From an uncultured Ruminococcus sp. (lineage in GTDB: Bacteria; Bacillota; Clostridia; Oscillospirales; Ruminococcaceae): DNA of 50,786 nucleotides. Below the pieces are notes generated by a model. That model saw nothing but the letters and a program-made list of their open reading frames with translations, did no database searches and was not told the DNA's origin. The translations under genes and the position numbers were made by a program. The stretch is from the NCBI GenBank assembly GCA_947627175.1, contig CANQVA010000014.1:1-50786 (forward strand). Direction: 5' to 3'. Of the stretch, positions 1 to 8,078 are shown in pieces (positions within the stretch are counted from its first letter, which is position 1; each line of letters starts with the position of its first letter).

Positions 1-109
1 GTTATGGTAAACTTATTATACCATATCTCGGTTGGAATTTCTATTTTTTTGGGTTCATATCATTTTAACACATACATGTTCCCGAAAAAAATTGAAATTT
101 ATTTCAGGG

Positions 110-517
110 TTACTTGATGAACTGTTTTACATTATCAGAGAGTTCATCAGCATCAGCGGAAACAGTGAAAACAACAGAAACGTCGTCACCTGTCAGCTTG
201 TCAATTTTTTCAAGGAGATTGCCAAGAGCCTCATAATCACGTCCGCCTATTCTGAAGATACCGTCAACGAAGATATGAGTGATATCATAGTTACTTGCAA
301 GAAGACCTGCAACGAAACCATAGAAAGTTTCATATCCGTCAATTTTGTAGTATTCTGTATCGCACCATCTTACTTTACGGCTGATAGAGTATCTTACATT
401 TGAACCTTTTTCAACGCATACGATACTGCCGTTTGAAGATTTTACAGAATCGTTAATCTGGTCGATAAGAATTTTAGTCTTACCTGAACCTTTTTTACCG
501 GTAATCAGTTTAATCAT
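110..517 (-). CDS. Small P-loop ATPase-like protein of unknown role
   Basis: A 135-residue protein whose N-terminus holds a clear Walker A motif (GKKGSGKT, residues 7-14) straight after a beta strand. A later hydrophobic strand ending in Asp (IFVDG, near residue 85) could be Walker B. The rest is short alpha/beta sequence ending at the C-terminus with no membrane segment or second domain, so this is about the minimum size for a nucleotide-binding fold. It lies 70 bp downstream of pgi on the same strand and may be co-transcribed. I do not recognise the family; twitching-motility or thymidine-kinase-like small P-loop proteins are the nearest resemblance. Nucleotide binding is inferred from the motif, and the substrate is unknown. 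The 109 bases between this gene and the window edge hold nothing I can identify. Confidence 0.75.
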   Translation of the reverse strand: MIKLITGKKGSGKTKILIDQINDSVKSSNGSIVCVEKGSNVRYSISRKVRWCDTEYYKIDGYETFYGFVAGLLASNYDITHIFVDGIFRIGGRDYEALGNLLEKIDKLTGDDVSVVFTVSADADELSDNVKQFIK

Positions 518-587
518 AATTTTTTACTCCTTCCGATGCCTTACGGCATTTTATAACGTACTTTGCTTATATATTGAAAGCCGGTAA

Positions 588-1922
588 TTAACCGAGCTTT
601 GCTTCAAGGGCATCTTTTGCACCCTCATAGCCGGGTTTGCCGAGAAGTGCAAACATATTTGACTTATAGCTTTCAACGCCGGGCTGATTAAAAGGATTTA
701 CGCCGAGAACGTAACCCGAAACAGCACAAGCTTTTTCAAAGAAATAAATCATATAGCCGACACTTTCTTCAGATGTATCGTCAAGTTCAAGAATAATATT
801 CGGAACTCCGCCCTCTGTATGTGCAAGAACAGTACCTTCAAAAGCCTTTCTGTTTACAACGGACATATTCTGATTTGTAAGGAAATTAAGACCGTCAAGG
901 TTTTCAGCGTCAGGCTCAAGGAAAATATCCGTTTTAGGCTTTTTTATGTCAACGACAGTTTCAAAGAGGATTCTTGCACCGTCCTGAATATACTGACCCA
1001 TAGAATGTAAGTCGGTAGAGAAAACAGCGGCAGACGGGAAAATTCCCTTGTTGTCTTTGCCTTCGCTTTCGCCGAAAAGTTGTTTATACCATTCTGACAT
1101 CATAACAAAACTCGGGTCATAAGAAACAAGCATTTCAACAGATTTGCCTTTTCTGTAAAGAATATTTCTGAGAGCGGCATATTTGTAACAGTCGTTGTTA
1201 TCGAAATCTGCACAAAAATCAGATTGTGCTTTTCTTGCACCTGCCATAAGAGCATCAATGTCACAACCTGCTACAGCAATAGGAAGAAGACCTACAGCAG
1301 TAAGAACAGAGAAACGTCCGCCCACATCGTCAGGAATAACGAAAGTTTCGTAACCTTCAGTATCGGAAAGGCTTTTGAGAGTTCCCCTTGCTTTATCTGT
1401 TGTGGCAAAGATACGATTTTTAGCTTCTTCCTTTCCATATTTTTCTTCAACCATTTTTTTGAAGATTCTGAAAGCAAGAGCCGGTTCTGTTGTAGTACCC
1501 GATTTAGAAATTACGTTTACAGAAAAATCTTTATCTTTACAGAGTTCAATAATTTCATTAAGATAAGAGGGATTTATGCTGTTTCCCACATAATATATAT
1601 CGGGAGTATTTTTCTTTATATTATTGTAAAGTGGTGATTTGAGAAGTTCTATTGCAGCCCTTGCACCGAGATATGAACCGCCTATACCGATAACGATAAG
1701 AATATCGGAATTAGCCTTAATTTTTTCAGCAGCGGCTTTAATTCTTGCAAATTCGTCTTTATCGTAATTTGTAGGGAGTTCCACCCAGCCAAGGAAATCA
1801 TTGCCAAGACCTGTTTTATTGTGAAGAGCGTCAGCAGCGGTTTCAACTTGTGCCTTGATACCGGCAAGCTCATCATTGCTTACATAGTCTTTTAAATATT
1901 TTGCATTAAGTTTTAAAGACAT
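588..1922 (-). CDS. pgi: Glucose-6-phosphate isomerase
   Basis: A 444-residue cytoplasmic enzyme that interconverts glucose 6-phosphate and fructose 6-phosphate in glycolysis and gluconeogenesis. Family features seen: the [10 protein letters not shown] phosphate-binding segment near residue 80, the [10 protein letters not shown] signature near 140, GGRFSVLT near 200, and a C-terminal segment with [11 protein letters not shown] followed by K. The length matches the short bacterial/archaeal type found in Firmicutes (about 450 residues). The start ATG is preceded by GGAGG at a normal distance, and a perfect-consensus promoter lies upstream. It supplies hexose phosphate towards the glycogen operon found 20 kb away. 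Nothing is missing or unusual. Confidence 0.97.
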   Translation of the reverse strand: MSLKLNAKYLKDYVSNDELAGIKAQVETAADALHNKTGLGNDFLGWVELPTNYDKDEFARIKAAAEKIKANSDILIVIGIGGSYLGARAAIELLKSPLYNNIKKNTPDIYYVGNSINPSYLNEIIELCKDKDFSVNVISKSGTTTEPALAFRIFKKMVEEKYGKEEAKNRIFATTDKARGTLKSLSDTEGYETFVIPDDVGGRFSVLTAVGLLPIAVAGCDIDALMAGARKAQSDFCADFDNNDCYKYAALRNILYRKGKSVEMLVSYDPSFVMMSEWYKQLFGESEGKDNKGIFPSAAVFSTDLHSMGQYIQDGARILFETVVDIKKPKTDIFLEPDAENLDGLNFLTNQNMSVVNRKAFEGTVLAHTEGGVPNIILELDDTSEESVGYMIYFFEKACAVSGYVLGVNPFNQPGVESYKSNMFALLGKPGYEGAKDALEAKLG

Positions 1923-1989
1923 TGTATTTTACCTCCAGTCTGCACGAAAAAATCCGCACAAATATTTATTAAAATTTCACTCTTTTTCC

Positions 1990-2018
1990 ATTATATCACA
2001 CATTTAATATGATGTCAA
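1990..2018 (-). promoter_or_regulatory. Consensus sigma-A promoter for pgi
   Basis: Read on the minus strand, TTGACA (2013-2018) and TATAAT (1990-1995) are separated by exactly 17 bases. They lie about 70 bases upstream of the pgi start codon. Both hexamers are perfect consensus, suggesting strong constitutive expression. Confidence 0.85.
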
Positions 2019-2096
2019 TATGGATTTTAATATTTTAATATTTTAAATTTTTTCAAGAGCAAATCGAATATTCAACATATTTCACAATATTCAGTA

Positions 2097-3242
2097 CTAT
2101 TTCTTTATAAGATTTAGTAATATCTGCCTGAAACTGTAGTAAAAAGTAAGTTTTTCCACATTATTTTTTACAACAATATCAGTTTCACATACTAAAGTAT
2201 CACCGCTATAAAATCCGGCAGTTCCTATTTTTTGACCCTTTTCAAGAGGTGCATTAAGGTATTCCGGCAATACAACAACTGTATTAAGTTCATTTACTCC
2301 TTTCGGGACTACCAGATTACTTTGATTTTTCAGTTTTATTTCAACTGCTAAATCTACTCCGTTTTTTACTTTTACAGGCATAAGCATTTCGTCCGGAAAC
2401 ATTGTCGCCGTCACATGAAAACTGCTGAATCCCTTGTTTACAAGTTCTTTTGCTTTCTGAAATGATATTTCATCACTTTCCGCACCGAGAACAACGGCTA
2501 TATAGACAGTTCCTTCACTGTTTCGCCCGCCCTCTGCAATGCAATAACCCGATTTTTCCGAATGTGACGCTTTAAAGCCGATGTGGCGTTCGTAAGTTCG
2601 TGAAAGTGTATTTTCGTTTACGAGTTCCGCCTTTCCGTCCCTGACGAAGTCACGCCATGTACGAAAATATGGCTCTAAAGCATCATACTCAGAAAGTTTT
2701 GCACATATTATTGACAAGTCGTGTGCAGTGGTATGCTCCCGCTCATCATAGTACCCATAGGGCGAATAAAAAGCGGTATCACGCAAACCAAGTTCAAATG
2801 CTCTGCTGTTCATACGCATAACAAAGCCCTCTGTTGATTGTTCGGAATATTCGGCGAGAACCGTCATTGCATCGTTTGCATTGCCGATTATCACAGCTTT
2901 CAGGAGTTCCTCAACGGTTAATATTTCATTCGGTTCAATCCACACTACAGCACCATCAGTACCGGAAACAGCTTGTGACGCTGTTATAACAGTGTCTAAT
3001 GTGTATCTTCCGTTTTCAATATCTTCCGCTATCAGAAGCACCGACATCAGCTTGCTCAAATAGCCTGCATTAAAATGCAAATCAGAGTTATACTCATCAA
3101 GGACAGCACCTGTACGTGCTTCTATCAGAATATATGCTGAATATTTTTCCTGAACATCTTCAGCCCCGTCAGCAGAAATGAACAGCATAGATGTAAGCAG
3201 TGCCATACACACCGCCGCAATCTTTCTTAAAACATTTTTCAA
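2097..3242 (-). CDS. Exported D-alanyl-D-alanine carboxypeptidase-like protein lacking all three catalytic motifs
   Basis: A 381-residue protein with a signal peptide (positive start, hydrophobic core to about residue 23) and the overall sequence of the DacA/PBP5 family (peptidase S11), which normally trims D-Ala from peptidoglycan stem peptides. The three penicillin-binding motifs can be located by alignment, and each is altered: SxxK reads YLSK (Tyr61 replaces the nucleophilic serine, Lys64 kept), SxN reads NAN (residues 121-123), and KTG reads KAS (224-226). The C-terminal beta domain and a hydrophobic tail near the C-terminus are still present, and the frame is intact. The fold is therefore probably kept but serine peptidase activity is unlikely. 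It follows a second carboxypeptidase-like gene by 64 bp and is probably in the same transcript. A structural or muropeptide-binding role is an inference. Confidence 0.8.
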   Translation of the reverse strand: MKNVLRKIAAVCMALLTSMLFISADGAEDVQEKYSAYILIEARTGAVLDEYNSDLHFNAGYLSKLMSVLLIAEDIENGRYTLDTVITASQAVSGTDGAVVWIEPNEILTVEELLKAVIIGNANDAMTVLAEYSEQSTEGFVMRMNSRAFELGLRDTAFYSPYGYYDEREHTTAHDLSIICAKLSEYDALEPYFRTWRDFVRDGKAELVNENTLSRTYERHIGFKASHSEKSGYCIAEGGRNSEGTVYIAVVLGAESDEISFQKAKELVNKGFSSFHVTATMFPDEMLMPVKVKNGVDLAVEIKLKNQSNLVVPKGVNELNTVVVLPEYLNAPLEKGQKIGTAGFYSGDTLVCETDIVVKNNVEKLTFYYSFRQILLNLIKK

Positions 3243-3306
3243 ATTATACCGCCTCCCTTTTCTGAATTATATGAGGGAAACGGGTGTTGTATTACGAAAG
3301 AAAATG

Positions 3307-4263
3307 TCAGAATTTAATTGATGTCACAATAAAGTCGTCAATATTCGTGCCTGAAATCACATAATTTCCCGACGCAGGCACATATGCGGGCGTTGTTTCT
3401 CCTGTTGATTTAACGCTGTATATGTTATATAGCGTACCATCGAGATTATAAGATAACGGGCGGTCAAATGTGTACCTGCTGAGAAATTCTATATATTCCT
3501 CAAAGCACAGATTCAAATCTTTCATAATAGTTGCGTGGACTTTTCCGACGTACCGTAAATGCCACGGGCAAAATTCCGACCCTGTTATATTAGCTTTTCC
3601 CGGTGGGTATCTTACTATATACCCGTAATTGTGGCAATTGTCAACAATCCATTTTTCATCGTCAAGACCGTCATATGTAAGAACGGACGCCCCGACATTC
3701 ACAGCTAAATCAATAGTATTTCCTGTCATTGATTCAGGGAAGTATTGCGGACAATAAGAACCTTTTCCTGTATAAGTATTTGTTGTTCCGTAAACGAGAA
3801 AATTAGAATGCCCTGTTGATTTATAGTAATCTGCCATCATGAAGTTAAGAGCTGTAGCGGCTTCTTCATTAAGAATAACGGGTTCTATTTCGTTTATAAG
3901 CGTATAATATTGATTTCTGTAATAAACAAGGTTGACAGTCGGGGTCATGTCAAGAGAAACATATGGGTGTTCATAGTCCACATATAAAAGATTGCCTGAA
4001 ACAAGTTGTGTTGCGGATATATCAAGTTCATTATAGCCGTCAGGAATAACTTGTTGATTTGTAATATCAGTGTCGTTCGGATTTTCCGGTATTTCCGGAA
4101 TTCCTCCTGTAATGTATGTTTTAACTATGCCGTTGTCAACTATAATATTTGGTTTTGTATTCAGAAACAATGCTCTTCTCAGAGCGTCAGCCGTGAAAAG
4201 AACGCCTACAATTATAAACATTGTGATAATCAGACGGCCTTTTCTAAGGCGTGCATTTACCAT
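3307..4263 (-). CDS. VanY-like (peptidase M15B) exported protein with altered active site
   Basis: A 318-residue protein with an N-terminal membrane anchor (hydrophobic residues 11-27) and a C-terminal half resembling VanY/LdcB zinc D,D-carboxypeptidases. The family's SxHxxGxxxD zinc motif aligns with PESMTGNTID (176-185): the His ligand is Ser178, while Asp185 remains. The catalytic ExxH motif reads CPWH (232-235): His235 is kept but the Glu base is Cys232. The flanking family sequence (YGYIVRYPPGK, WHLRYVG) is well preserved. Zinc hydrolase activity is therefore doubtful, although cysteines at 171, 210 and 232 might offer another metal or disulfide arrangement. It is the first gene of a two-gene unit with the PBP5-like gene and has a perfect-consensus promoter. 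Confidence 0.75.
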   Translation of the reverse strand: MVNARLRKGRLIITMFIIVGVLFTADALRRALFLNTKPNIIVDNGIVKTYITGGIPEIPENPNDTDITNQQVIPDGYNELDISATQLVSGNLLYVDYEHPYVSLDMTPTVNLVYYRNQYYTLINEIEPVILNEEAATALNFMMADYYKSTGHSNFLVYGTTNTYTGKGSYCPQYFPESMTGNTIDLAVNVGASVLTYDGLDDEKWIVDNCHNYGYIVRYPPGKANITGSEFCPWHLRYVGKVHATIMKDLNLCFEEYIEFLSRYTFDRPLSYNLDGTLYNIYSVKSTGETTPAYVPASGNYVISGTNIDDFIVTSIKF

Positions 4264-4320
4264 TATTATTTCCTCCGAAATCGTGACGATACAAGAATCT
4301 GCATATATCTCTGCTATCTA

Positions 4321-4349
4321 ATTATAATGCATACATCACAAAATGTCAA
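4321..4349 (-). promoter_or_regulatory. Consensus promoter for the carboxypeptidase-like pair
   Basis: On the minus strand, TTGACA (4344-4349), a 17-base spacer and TATAAT (4321-4326) lie about 58 bases upstream of the VanY-like start. Both hexamers are perfect, so the two pseudoenzyme genes appear to be actively transcribed. Confidence 0.85.
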
Positions 4350-4376
4350 GCACCTGAATAAAAAAGAATGTTTATA

Positions 4377-4413
4377 TAAAAAAAAACCGTCGGATTTTTA
4401 TTTTCCGACAGTT
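4377..4413 (-). terminator. Intrinsic terminator after oadB
   Basis: On the minus strand, a nine-pair stem (one G-U) formed by 4386-4394 and 4404-4412 is followed by a run of Ts. It sits just past the oadB stop and just upstream of the promoter for the next minus-strand gene. Confidence 0.85.
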
Positions 4414-4428
4414 TTTTGTTATTTATTA

Positions 4429-5655
4429 TTACTTAAATACTGCAAGAAGGAATCCTGCCGCAATTGCAGAACCTATTACACCGGCAACATTAGGACCCAT
4501 AGCGTGCATGAGCAAGAAATTTTTCGGGTTAGCTTTCTGACCCTCAATTTGTGAAACTCTTGCTGCCATAGGTACAGCGGAAACGCCTGCTGAGCCAATC
4601 AGCGGATTTATTTTTCCGCCCGAAAGCTTATACATTATTTTTCCGACAAGCAAACCGCCTATTGTTGAGAAACAAAAAGCAGTAAGACCGAGAACTATTA
4701 TACCAACAGTCTGCCAGTTTATGAAACGTGAACCGACAGTTGTCGCACCTACTGAAATTCCGAGGAATACTGTAACTATGTTCATAAGTGCATTTTGAAC
4801 TGTGTCGGACAATCTTTCAGTAACACCGCATTCTTTCCATAAATTGCCAAGCATCAGACAACCTATAAGCGGAGCAGTTGACGGAAGGAGCAGAATAACA
4901 AATACTGCGACTACAATCGGGAAAATAATTTTTTCTGTTTTTGAAACTTTTCTATTCTGTGTCATTACAACTTTACGTTCTTTTTCTGTTGTAAGCAGTT
5001 TCATGAAAAACGGCTGAATCATGGGGATAAGTGCCATATATGAATATGCGGCTATAGCTATAGGGCCTAAGAGATGAGGGGCAAGACGTGTTGTAAGGAA
5101 AATAGCCGTAGGGCCATCAGCACCGCCTATAATACCTATTGATGCGGCTTCTTCTCCTGTAAATCCAAGACATACCGCACCGAAAAATGCAAAGAATACG
5201 CCGAGTTGTGCGGCAGCACCAAGCAGAAGGCTTTTAGGATTTGCAAGCAAGGGTCCAAAGTCCGTCATTGCTCCGACACCTAAGAATATCAGTGACGGAT
5301 AAAGACCCGATTTAACGCCTATGTAAAGAATGTCAAGAAGTCCGCCTTCCGCCATTATATGACCGTAACTGTGGTAAAATTCGCTGTTATGGTCAAGAAA
5401 AGCGTCCCATAGTTCAGGGTGATAGAGAGCATCAGCAGAACTTTCACCGCCCGAAAAGAAGTTTGAAACATTTACAAGCAGACAGCCGAAAGCAATTCCG
5501 ACGAGTAACAGCGGTTCAAATTTTCTTTTTATTCCCAGATAAAGAAGAAAGAATGAAATAATTATCATTATAAGGTTTTTCAATCCGTCTATTGTGAGAA
5601 ATCCCGCAAAGCCGGAATTTGATGCAAGAGTTTTAAGGGTTTCAACAATATCCAT
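4429..5655 (-). CDS. oadB: Sodium-pumping oxaloacetate (acyl-CoA-type) decarboxylase, beta subunit
   Basis: A 408-residue polytopic membrane protein of the OadB/GcdB/MmdB family. It performs the decarboxylation of carboxybiotin and couples it to Na+ export. Seen here: about nine hydrophobic segments, the strongly conserved GGADGPTAIFLTT motif in the middle third, and a C-terminal segment with SAGVSAVPMAARV and MHAMGPNVAGVIGSA, all typical of the family. It is the last gene of a four-gene operon, 14 bp after the biotin-carrier gene and followed by a terminator. The N-terminal part has an extra stretch of about 40 residues facing one side of the membrane, common in this family. The substrate (oxaloacetate rather than methylmalonyl-CoA) follows from the alpha subunit. 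Confidence 0.93.
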   Translation of the reverse strand: MDIVETLKTLASNSGFAGFLTIDGLKNLIMIIISFFLLYLGIKRKFEPLLLVGIAFGCLLVNVSNFFSGGESSADALYHPELWDAFLDHNSEFYHSYGHIMAEGGLLDILYIGVKSGLYPSLIFLGVGAMTDFGPLLANPKSLLLGAAAQLGVFFAFFGAVCLGFTGEEAASIGIIGGADGPTAIFLTTRLAPHLLGPIAIAAYSYMALIPMIQPFFMKLLTTEKERKVVMTQNRKVSKTEKIIFPIVVAVFVILLLPSTAPLIGCLMLGNLWKECGVTERLSDTVQNALMNIVTVFLGISVGATTVGSRFINWQTVGIIVLGLTAFCFSTIGGLLVGKIMYKLSGGKINPLIGSAGVSAVPMAARVSQIEGQKANPKNFLLMHAMGPNVAGVIGSAIAAGFLLAVFK

Positions 5656-5669
5656 ATCAAATAACCCCC

Positions 5670-6062
5670 TTATGCTATTACAATAAGCGGTGAACCTGTT
5701 TCCACGACTGCACCCTTGCTTGTAACTATCTGTGCGACTGTTCCGTCTTTTGGAGCTACAATTTCATTTTCCATTTTCATAGCCTCAAGAATAACAAGCA
5801 CTTGACCTGAAGTAACTTTATCGCCCTCTTTAACATCAATCCTGATAATATTGCCGGGCATAGGGGCAGAAACTGTTTCACCCGATGCAAGACTTACGGG
5901 AGCGGGTGCAGGTTTATTTTCCGTCGGAACCGTTGTCTGTACCGATGCAGGAGAAACAGCCGGAGCAGGTGCAAGGGCTTCATATTCGTCCAGCAAAACA
6001 GCCTTTCCGTGTTCTACCTCAACTTCATATGTTTTTCCGTTAAGTGTAACTTTGTACTTCAT
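5670..6062 (-). CDS. Biotin carboxyl carrier subunit of the decarboxylase
   Basis: A 130-residue protein with a short N-terminal domain, an Ala/Pro/Val-rich flexible linker (about residues 30-62) and a C-terminal biotinyl domain with the EAMKMEN motif; Lys96 should carry biotin. It shuttles the carboxyl group from the alpha subunit to the membrane beta subunit. In enterobacterial OadA this domain is fused to the C-terminus of the alpha chain; here it is a separate gene, as in MmdC/GcdC-type pumps. Its ribosome binding site (AAGGAGG) lies inside the end of the preceding oadG-like gene, so the two are translationally close. Identification is secure; the choice of name (mmdC, gcdC or an oad name) is not. 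Confidence 0.93.
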   Translation of the reverse strand: MKYKVTLNGKTYEVEVEHGKAVLLDEYEALAPAPAVSPASVQTTVPTENKPAPAPVSLASGETVSAPMPGNIIRIDVKEGDKVTSGQVLVILEAMKMENEIVAPKDGTVAQIVTSKGAVVETGSPLIVIA

Positions 6063-6065
6063 GAT

Positions 6066-6395
6066 TTATTTAACCTCCTTAATGGAAATAAAATGCAGTT
6101 CGTTAATAGGTTTTTTCATTGTGTCCGCAACAATAGCCATAATCATTGCGGCTTCCTTGTCGGGAACATCATATAACTTTATACGCCCTGCTGAACCGGG
6201 AGCAACTTTCTTTTCAGTATTCTGAATCGGTTCAGGCTTTGTTTCTTCAATTAAAACAGTTGGTTCAGTTTTTTCAAAACTTTTTTCTTTGAAAAATGCT
6301 CCCATACAGTAAAGAACAATCATAAGTATAAGAAGTCCCGCAAATACTACAGCATATCCGAAAACAGCTGTAATTGCAGCTTCTCCGATATTCAT
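6066..6395 (-). CDS. oadG: Decarboxylase gamma/delta-type small membrane subunit (OadG family)
   Basis: A 109-residue protein with one N-terminal membrane helix (about residues 8-32) and a charged, Pro/Glu-rich cytoplasmic part. The C-terminal 40 residues look like a small folded domain. This is the arrangement of OadG/MmdD, which tethers the carboxyltransferase subunit to the membrane beta subunit. The position between alpha and biotin carrier supports the call more than sequence, since this family is weakly conserved. I place the start at the ATG (6395), nine bases after GGAGG, rather than the TTG two codons upstream, which lies too close to that site. Confidence 0.8.
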   Translation of the reverse strand: MNIGEAAITAVFGYAVVFAGLLILMIVLYCMGAFFKEKSFEKTEPTVLIEETKPEPIQNTEKKVAPGSAGRIKLYDVPDKEAAMIMAIVADTMKKPINELHFISIKEVK

Positions 6396-6411
6396 AAACA
6401 ACCGCCTCCCC

Positions 6412-7812
6412 TTACATTTCTTCTATAGTATAGACTGCTTCGTTTTCTTCTTTTTCCTTGCGTTCTTTCAGAAACTTCATTGTCTGGTCGGGATAGCATA
6501 TATAACTCATAATATCTTCTTCTGAACGTGCAAGTTCTCCGAGAGCCTCACGGGCATTTTTAAATTCTTCTCCCGTTCTCTTTTTGTCCTCAATACGGCA
6601 GTCAACAGGCTTTCCGCCTTTGCCTATAACTTTTTCAATAAGTTCTTCACTTACGGGAGCAGGTGCAATACCGTATTCACCTTTTATATAATTTTTAACT
6701 TCCTTTGAGATATTTTTATATCGTTCACCTATAAGAACATTTGTTACAGCCTGATTTCCTACCATTTGCGAAAGAGGAGTTACAAGCGGAGGATAGCCGA
6801 GGTCTTTTCTTACTTTCGGAATTTCTTTCAGTGCATCATCAAATTTATCCATAGCGTGCATATCTGTAAGATTTGCAATCATATTTGACAACATACCGCC
6901 GGGGACTTTATATACAAGTGCCTGTGCATCTGTTGAAAGGCTTTTAGGATTGATTTGAACGTTGTCAATATATTTTTGTTTTATCGGCTTGAAATAATCA
7001 TTCACCTTGTTTATTATACTTTCGTCAAGACCTGTTTCAATGCCGTACTGCTGTAAAGCATAAAACATTGTTTCCGTTGACGGTTGTGAAGTTCCTCCCG
7101 AAAAACATGATGTTGCACAATCAATTACATCTATTCCCGACTCAATAGCTTTTGTAATTGTCATATAAGCCATACCTGTAGTACAATGAGTATGAAGTAT
7201 AAGGGGAATATCTCCGACTGCATCTTTTATACCTTTTATAAGGCTTTCGGCTTCATATGGTGTCATTGTTCCTGCCATATCTTTAAGACATATTGTCTGA
7301 AAGCCCATTCTTTTAAGTTCCCTGCACATTTCGATATACTTGTCTACTGTATGCACGGGACTTTGAGTGTATGAAATACAGCCCGATGCTATTGTTTTCG
7401 GAGTAGCATACTTCATAGTTGCGTCAAGAGCTGTACCGAGATTTCTGAAATCGTTCAGAGCGTCGAAAATACGTATAATGTCAATACCGTTTTTAATAGA
7501 CAGTTCAATAAATTTTTCTACTACGTCATCATGATAATGCTTGTAACCAAGCAGATTCTGACCTCTCAGAAGCATTTGCAGTCTGTTGTTAGGGAGATGC
7601 TTTCTAAGATTTCTAAGACGCTCCCACGGGTCTTCATTAAGATACCTCAGACATGAGTCAAACGTTGCTCCGCCCCAGCATTCAATCGAATAATAGCCTG
7701 CTTTGTCCATATCCGGAAGAATATCTTCATAATCAGAATATGGCAGACGTGTAGCCATAAGCGATTGGTTGGCATCACGGAGAACTGTTTCTGTAATCTG
7801 TACTTTTTTCAT
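6412..7812 (-). CDS. oadA: Oxaloacetate decarboxylase alpha subunit (carboxyltransferase)
   Basis: A 466-residue cytoplasmic enzyme that moves the carboxyl group of oxaloacetate to biotin, giving pyruvate. It is a TIM-barrel carboxyltransferase of the pyruvate carboxylase/OadA/transcarboxylase 5S family: TETVLRDANQSL at the N-terminus (metal-binding Asp), LLRGQNLLGYKHY near residue 82, the CLKDMAGTMTP segment with the active-site Lys near 175, and the HTHCTTGMA metal-binding histidines near 207. It stops before a biotin domain, which is encoded separately two genes downstream. The true start is the ATG at 7812, six bases after AGGAGG; an in-frame ATG at 7818 abuts the Shine-Dalgarno. Carboxyltransferase chains of pyruvate carboxylase look similar, but the Na+-pump neighbours decide. 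Confidence 0.93.
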   Translation of the reverse strand: MKKVQITETVLRDANQSLMATRLPYSDYEDILPDMDKAGYYSIECWGGATFDSCLRYLNEDPWERLRNLRKHLPNNRLQMLLRGQNLLGYKHYHDDVVEKFIELSIKNGIDIIRIFDALNDFRNLGTALDATMKYATPKTIASGCISYTQSPVHTVDKYIEMCRELKRMGFQTICLKDMAGTMTPYEAESLIKGIKDAVGDIPLILHTHCTTGMAYMTITKAIESGIDVIDCATSCFSGGTSQPSTETMFYALQQYGIETGLDESIINKVNDYFKPIKQKYIDNVQINPKSLSTDAQALVYKVPGGMLSNMIANLTDMHAMDKFDDALKEIPKVRKDLGYPPLVTPLSQMVGNQAVTNVLIGERYKNISKEVKNYIKGEYGIAPAPVSEELIEKVIGKGGKPVDCRIEDKKRTGEEFKNAREALGELARSEEDIMSYICYPDQTMKFLKERKEKEENEAVYTIEEM

Positions 7813-7848
7813 ATACATCCTCCTTAAATTACTTTATAATACGTTTTT

Positions 7849-7857
7849 ATTATAACA
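7849..7857 (-). promoter_or_regulatory. Extended -10 promoter for the oad operon
   Basis: On the minus strand the sequence TGTTATAAT forms an extended -10 element about 37 bases upstream of the oadA start. No good -35 hexamer sits 17 bases upstream, which fits an extended -10 promoter. Confidence 0.55.
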
Positions 7858-7994
7858 TATTTCAGAAAAAATTGCTACACTTTTTTAATAATTTTTTCAT
7901 ATCTATTTGGAATTTTATTTTTCATTAAAAAATATGGTCATATATTTCAGATGTGATAATTTCATGATAATTGTTGCACAGATGCACATTTTAC

Positions 7995-8035
7995 TTGATT
8001 TTATCATAAAAAGGTGCTATAATAAAAAATGCACC
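7995..8035 (+). promoter_or_regulatory. Promoter with palindromic operator candidate for the CobW-type genes
   Basis: TTGATT (7995-8000), a 17-base spacer and TATAAT (8018-8023) form a good promoter. The -10 element is enclosed by an inverted repeat, GGTGC (8013-8017) and GCACC (8031-8035), placed so that a bound repressor would block RNA polymerase. A related TTGCACAGATGCAC sequence lies just upstream. Metal-responsive control (for example by a Zur-like regulator) would suit the downstream genes but is only an inference; the site does not match a known Zur box that I can recall. Confidence 0.55.
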
Positions 8036-8078
8036 GGATATTATACGGTAGTATTATAAAAGTAAAGAAGTGTTTTAT

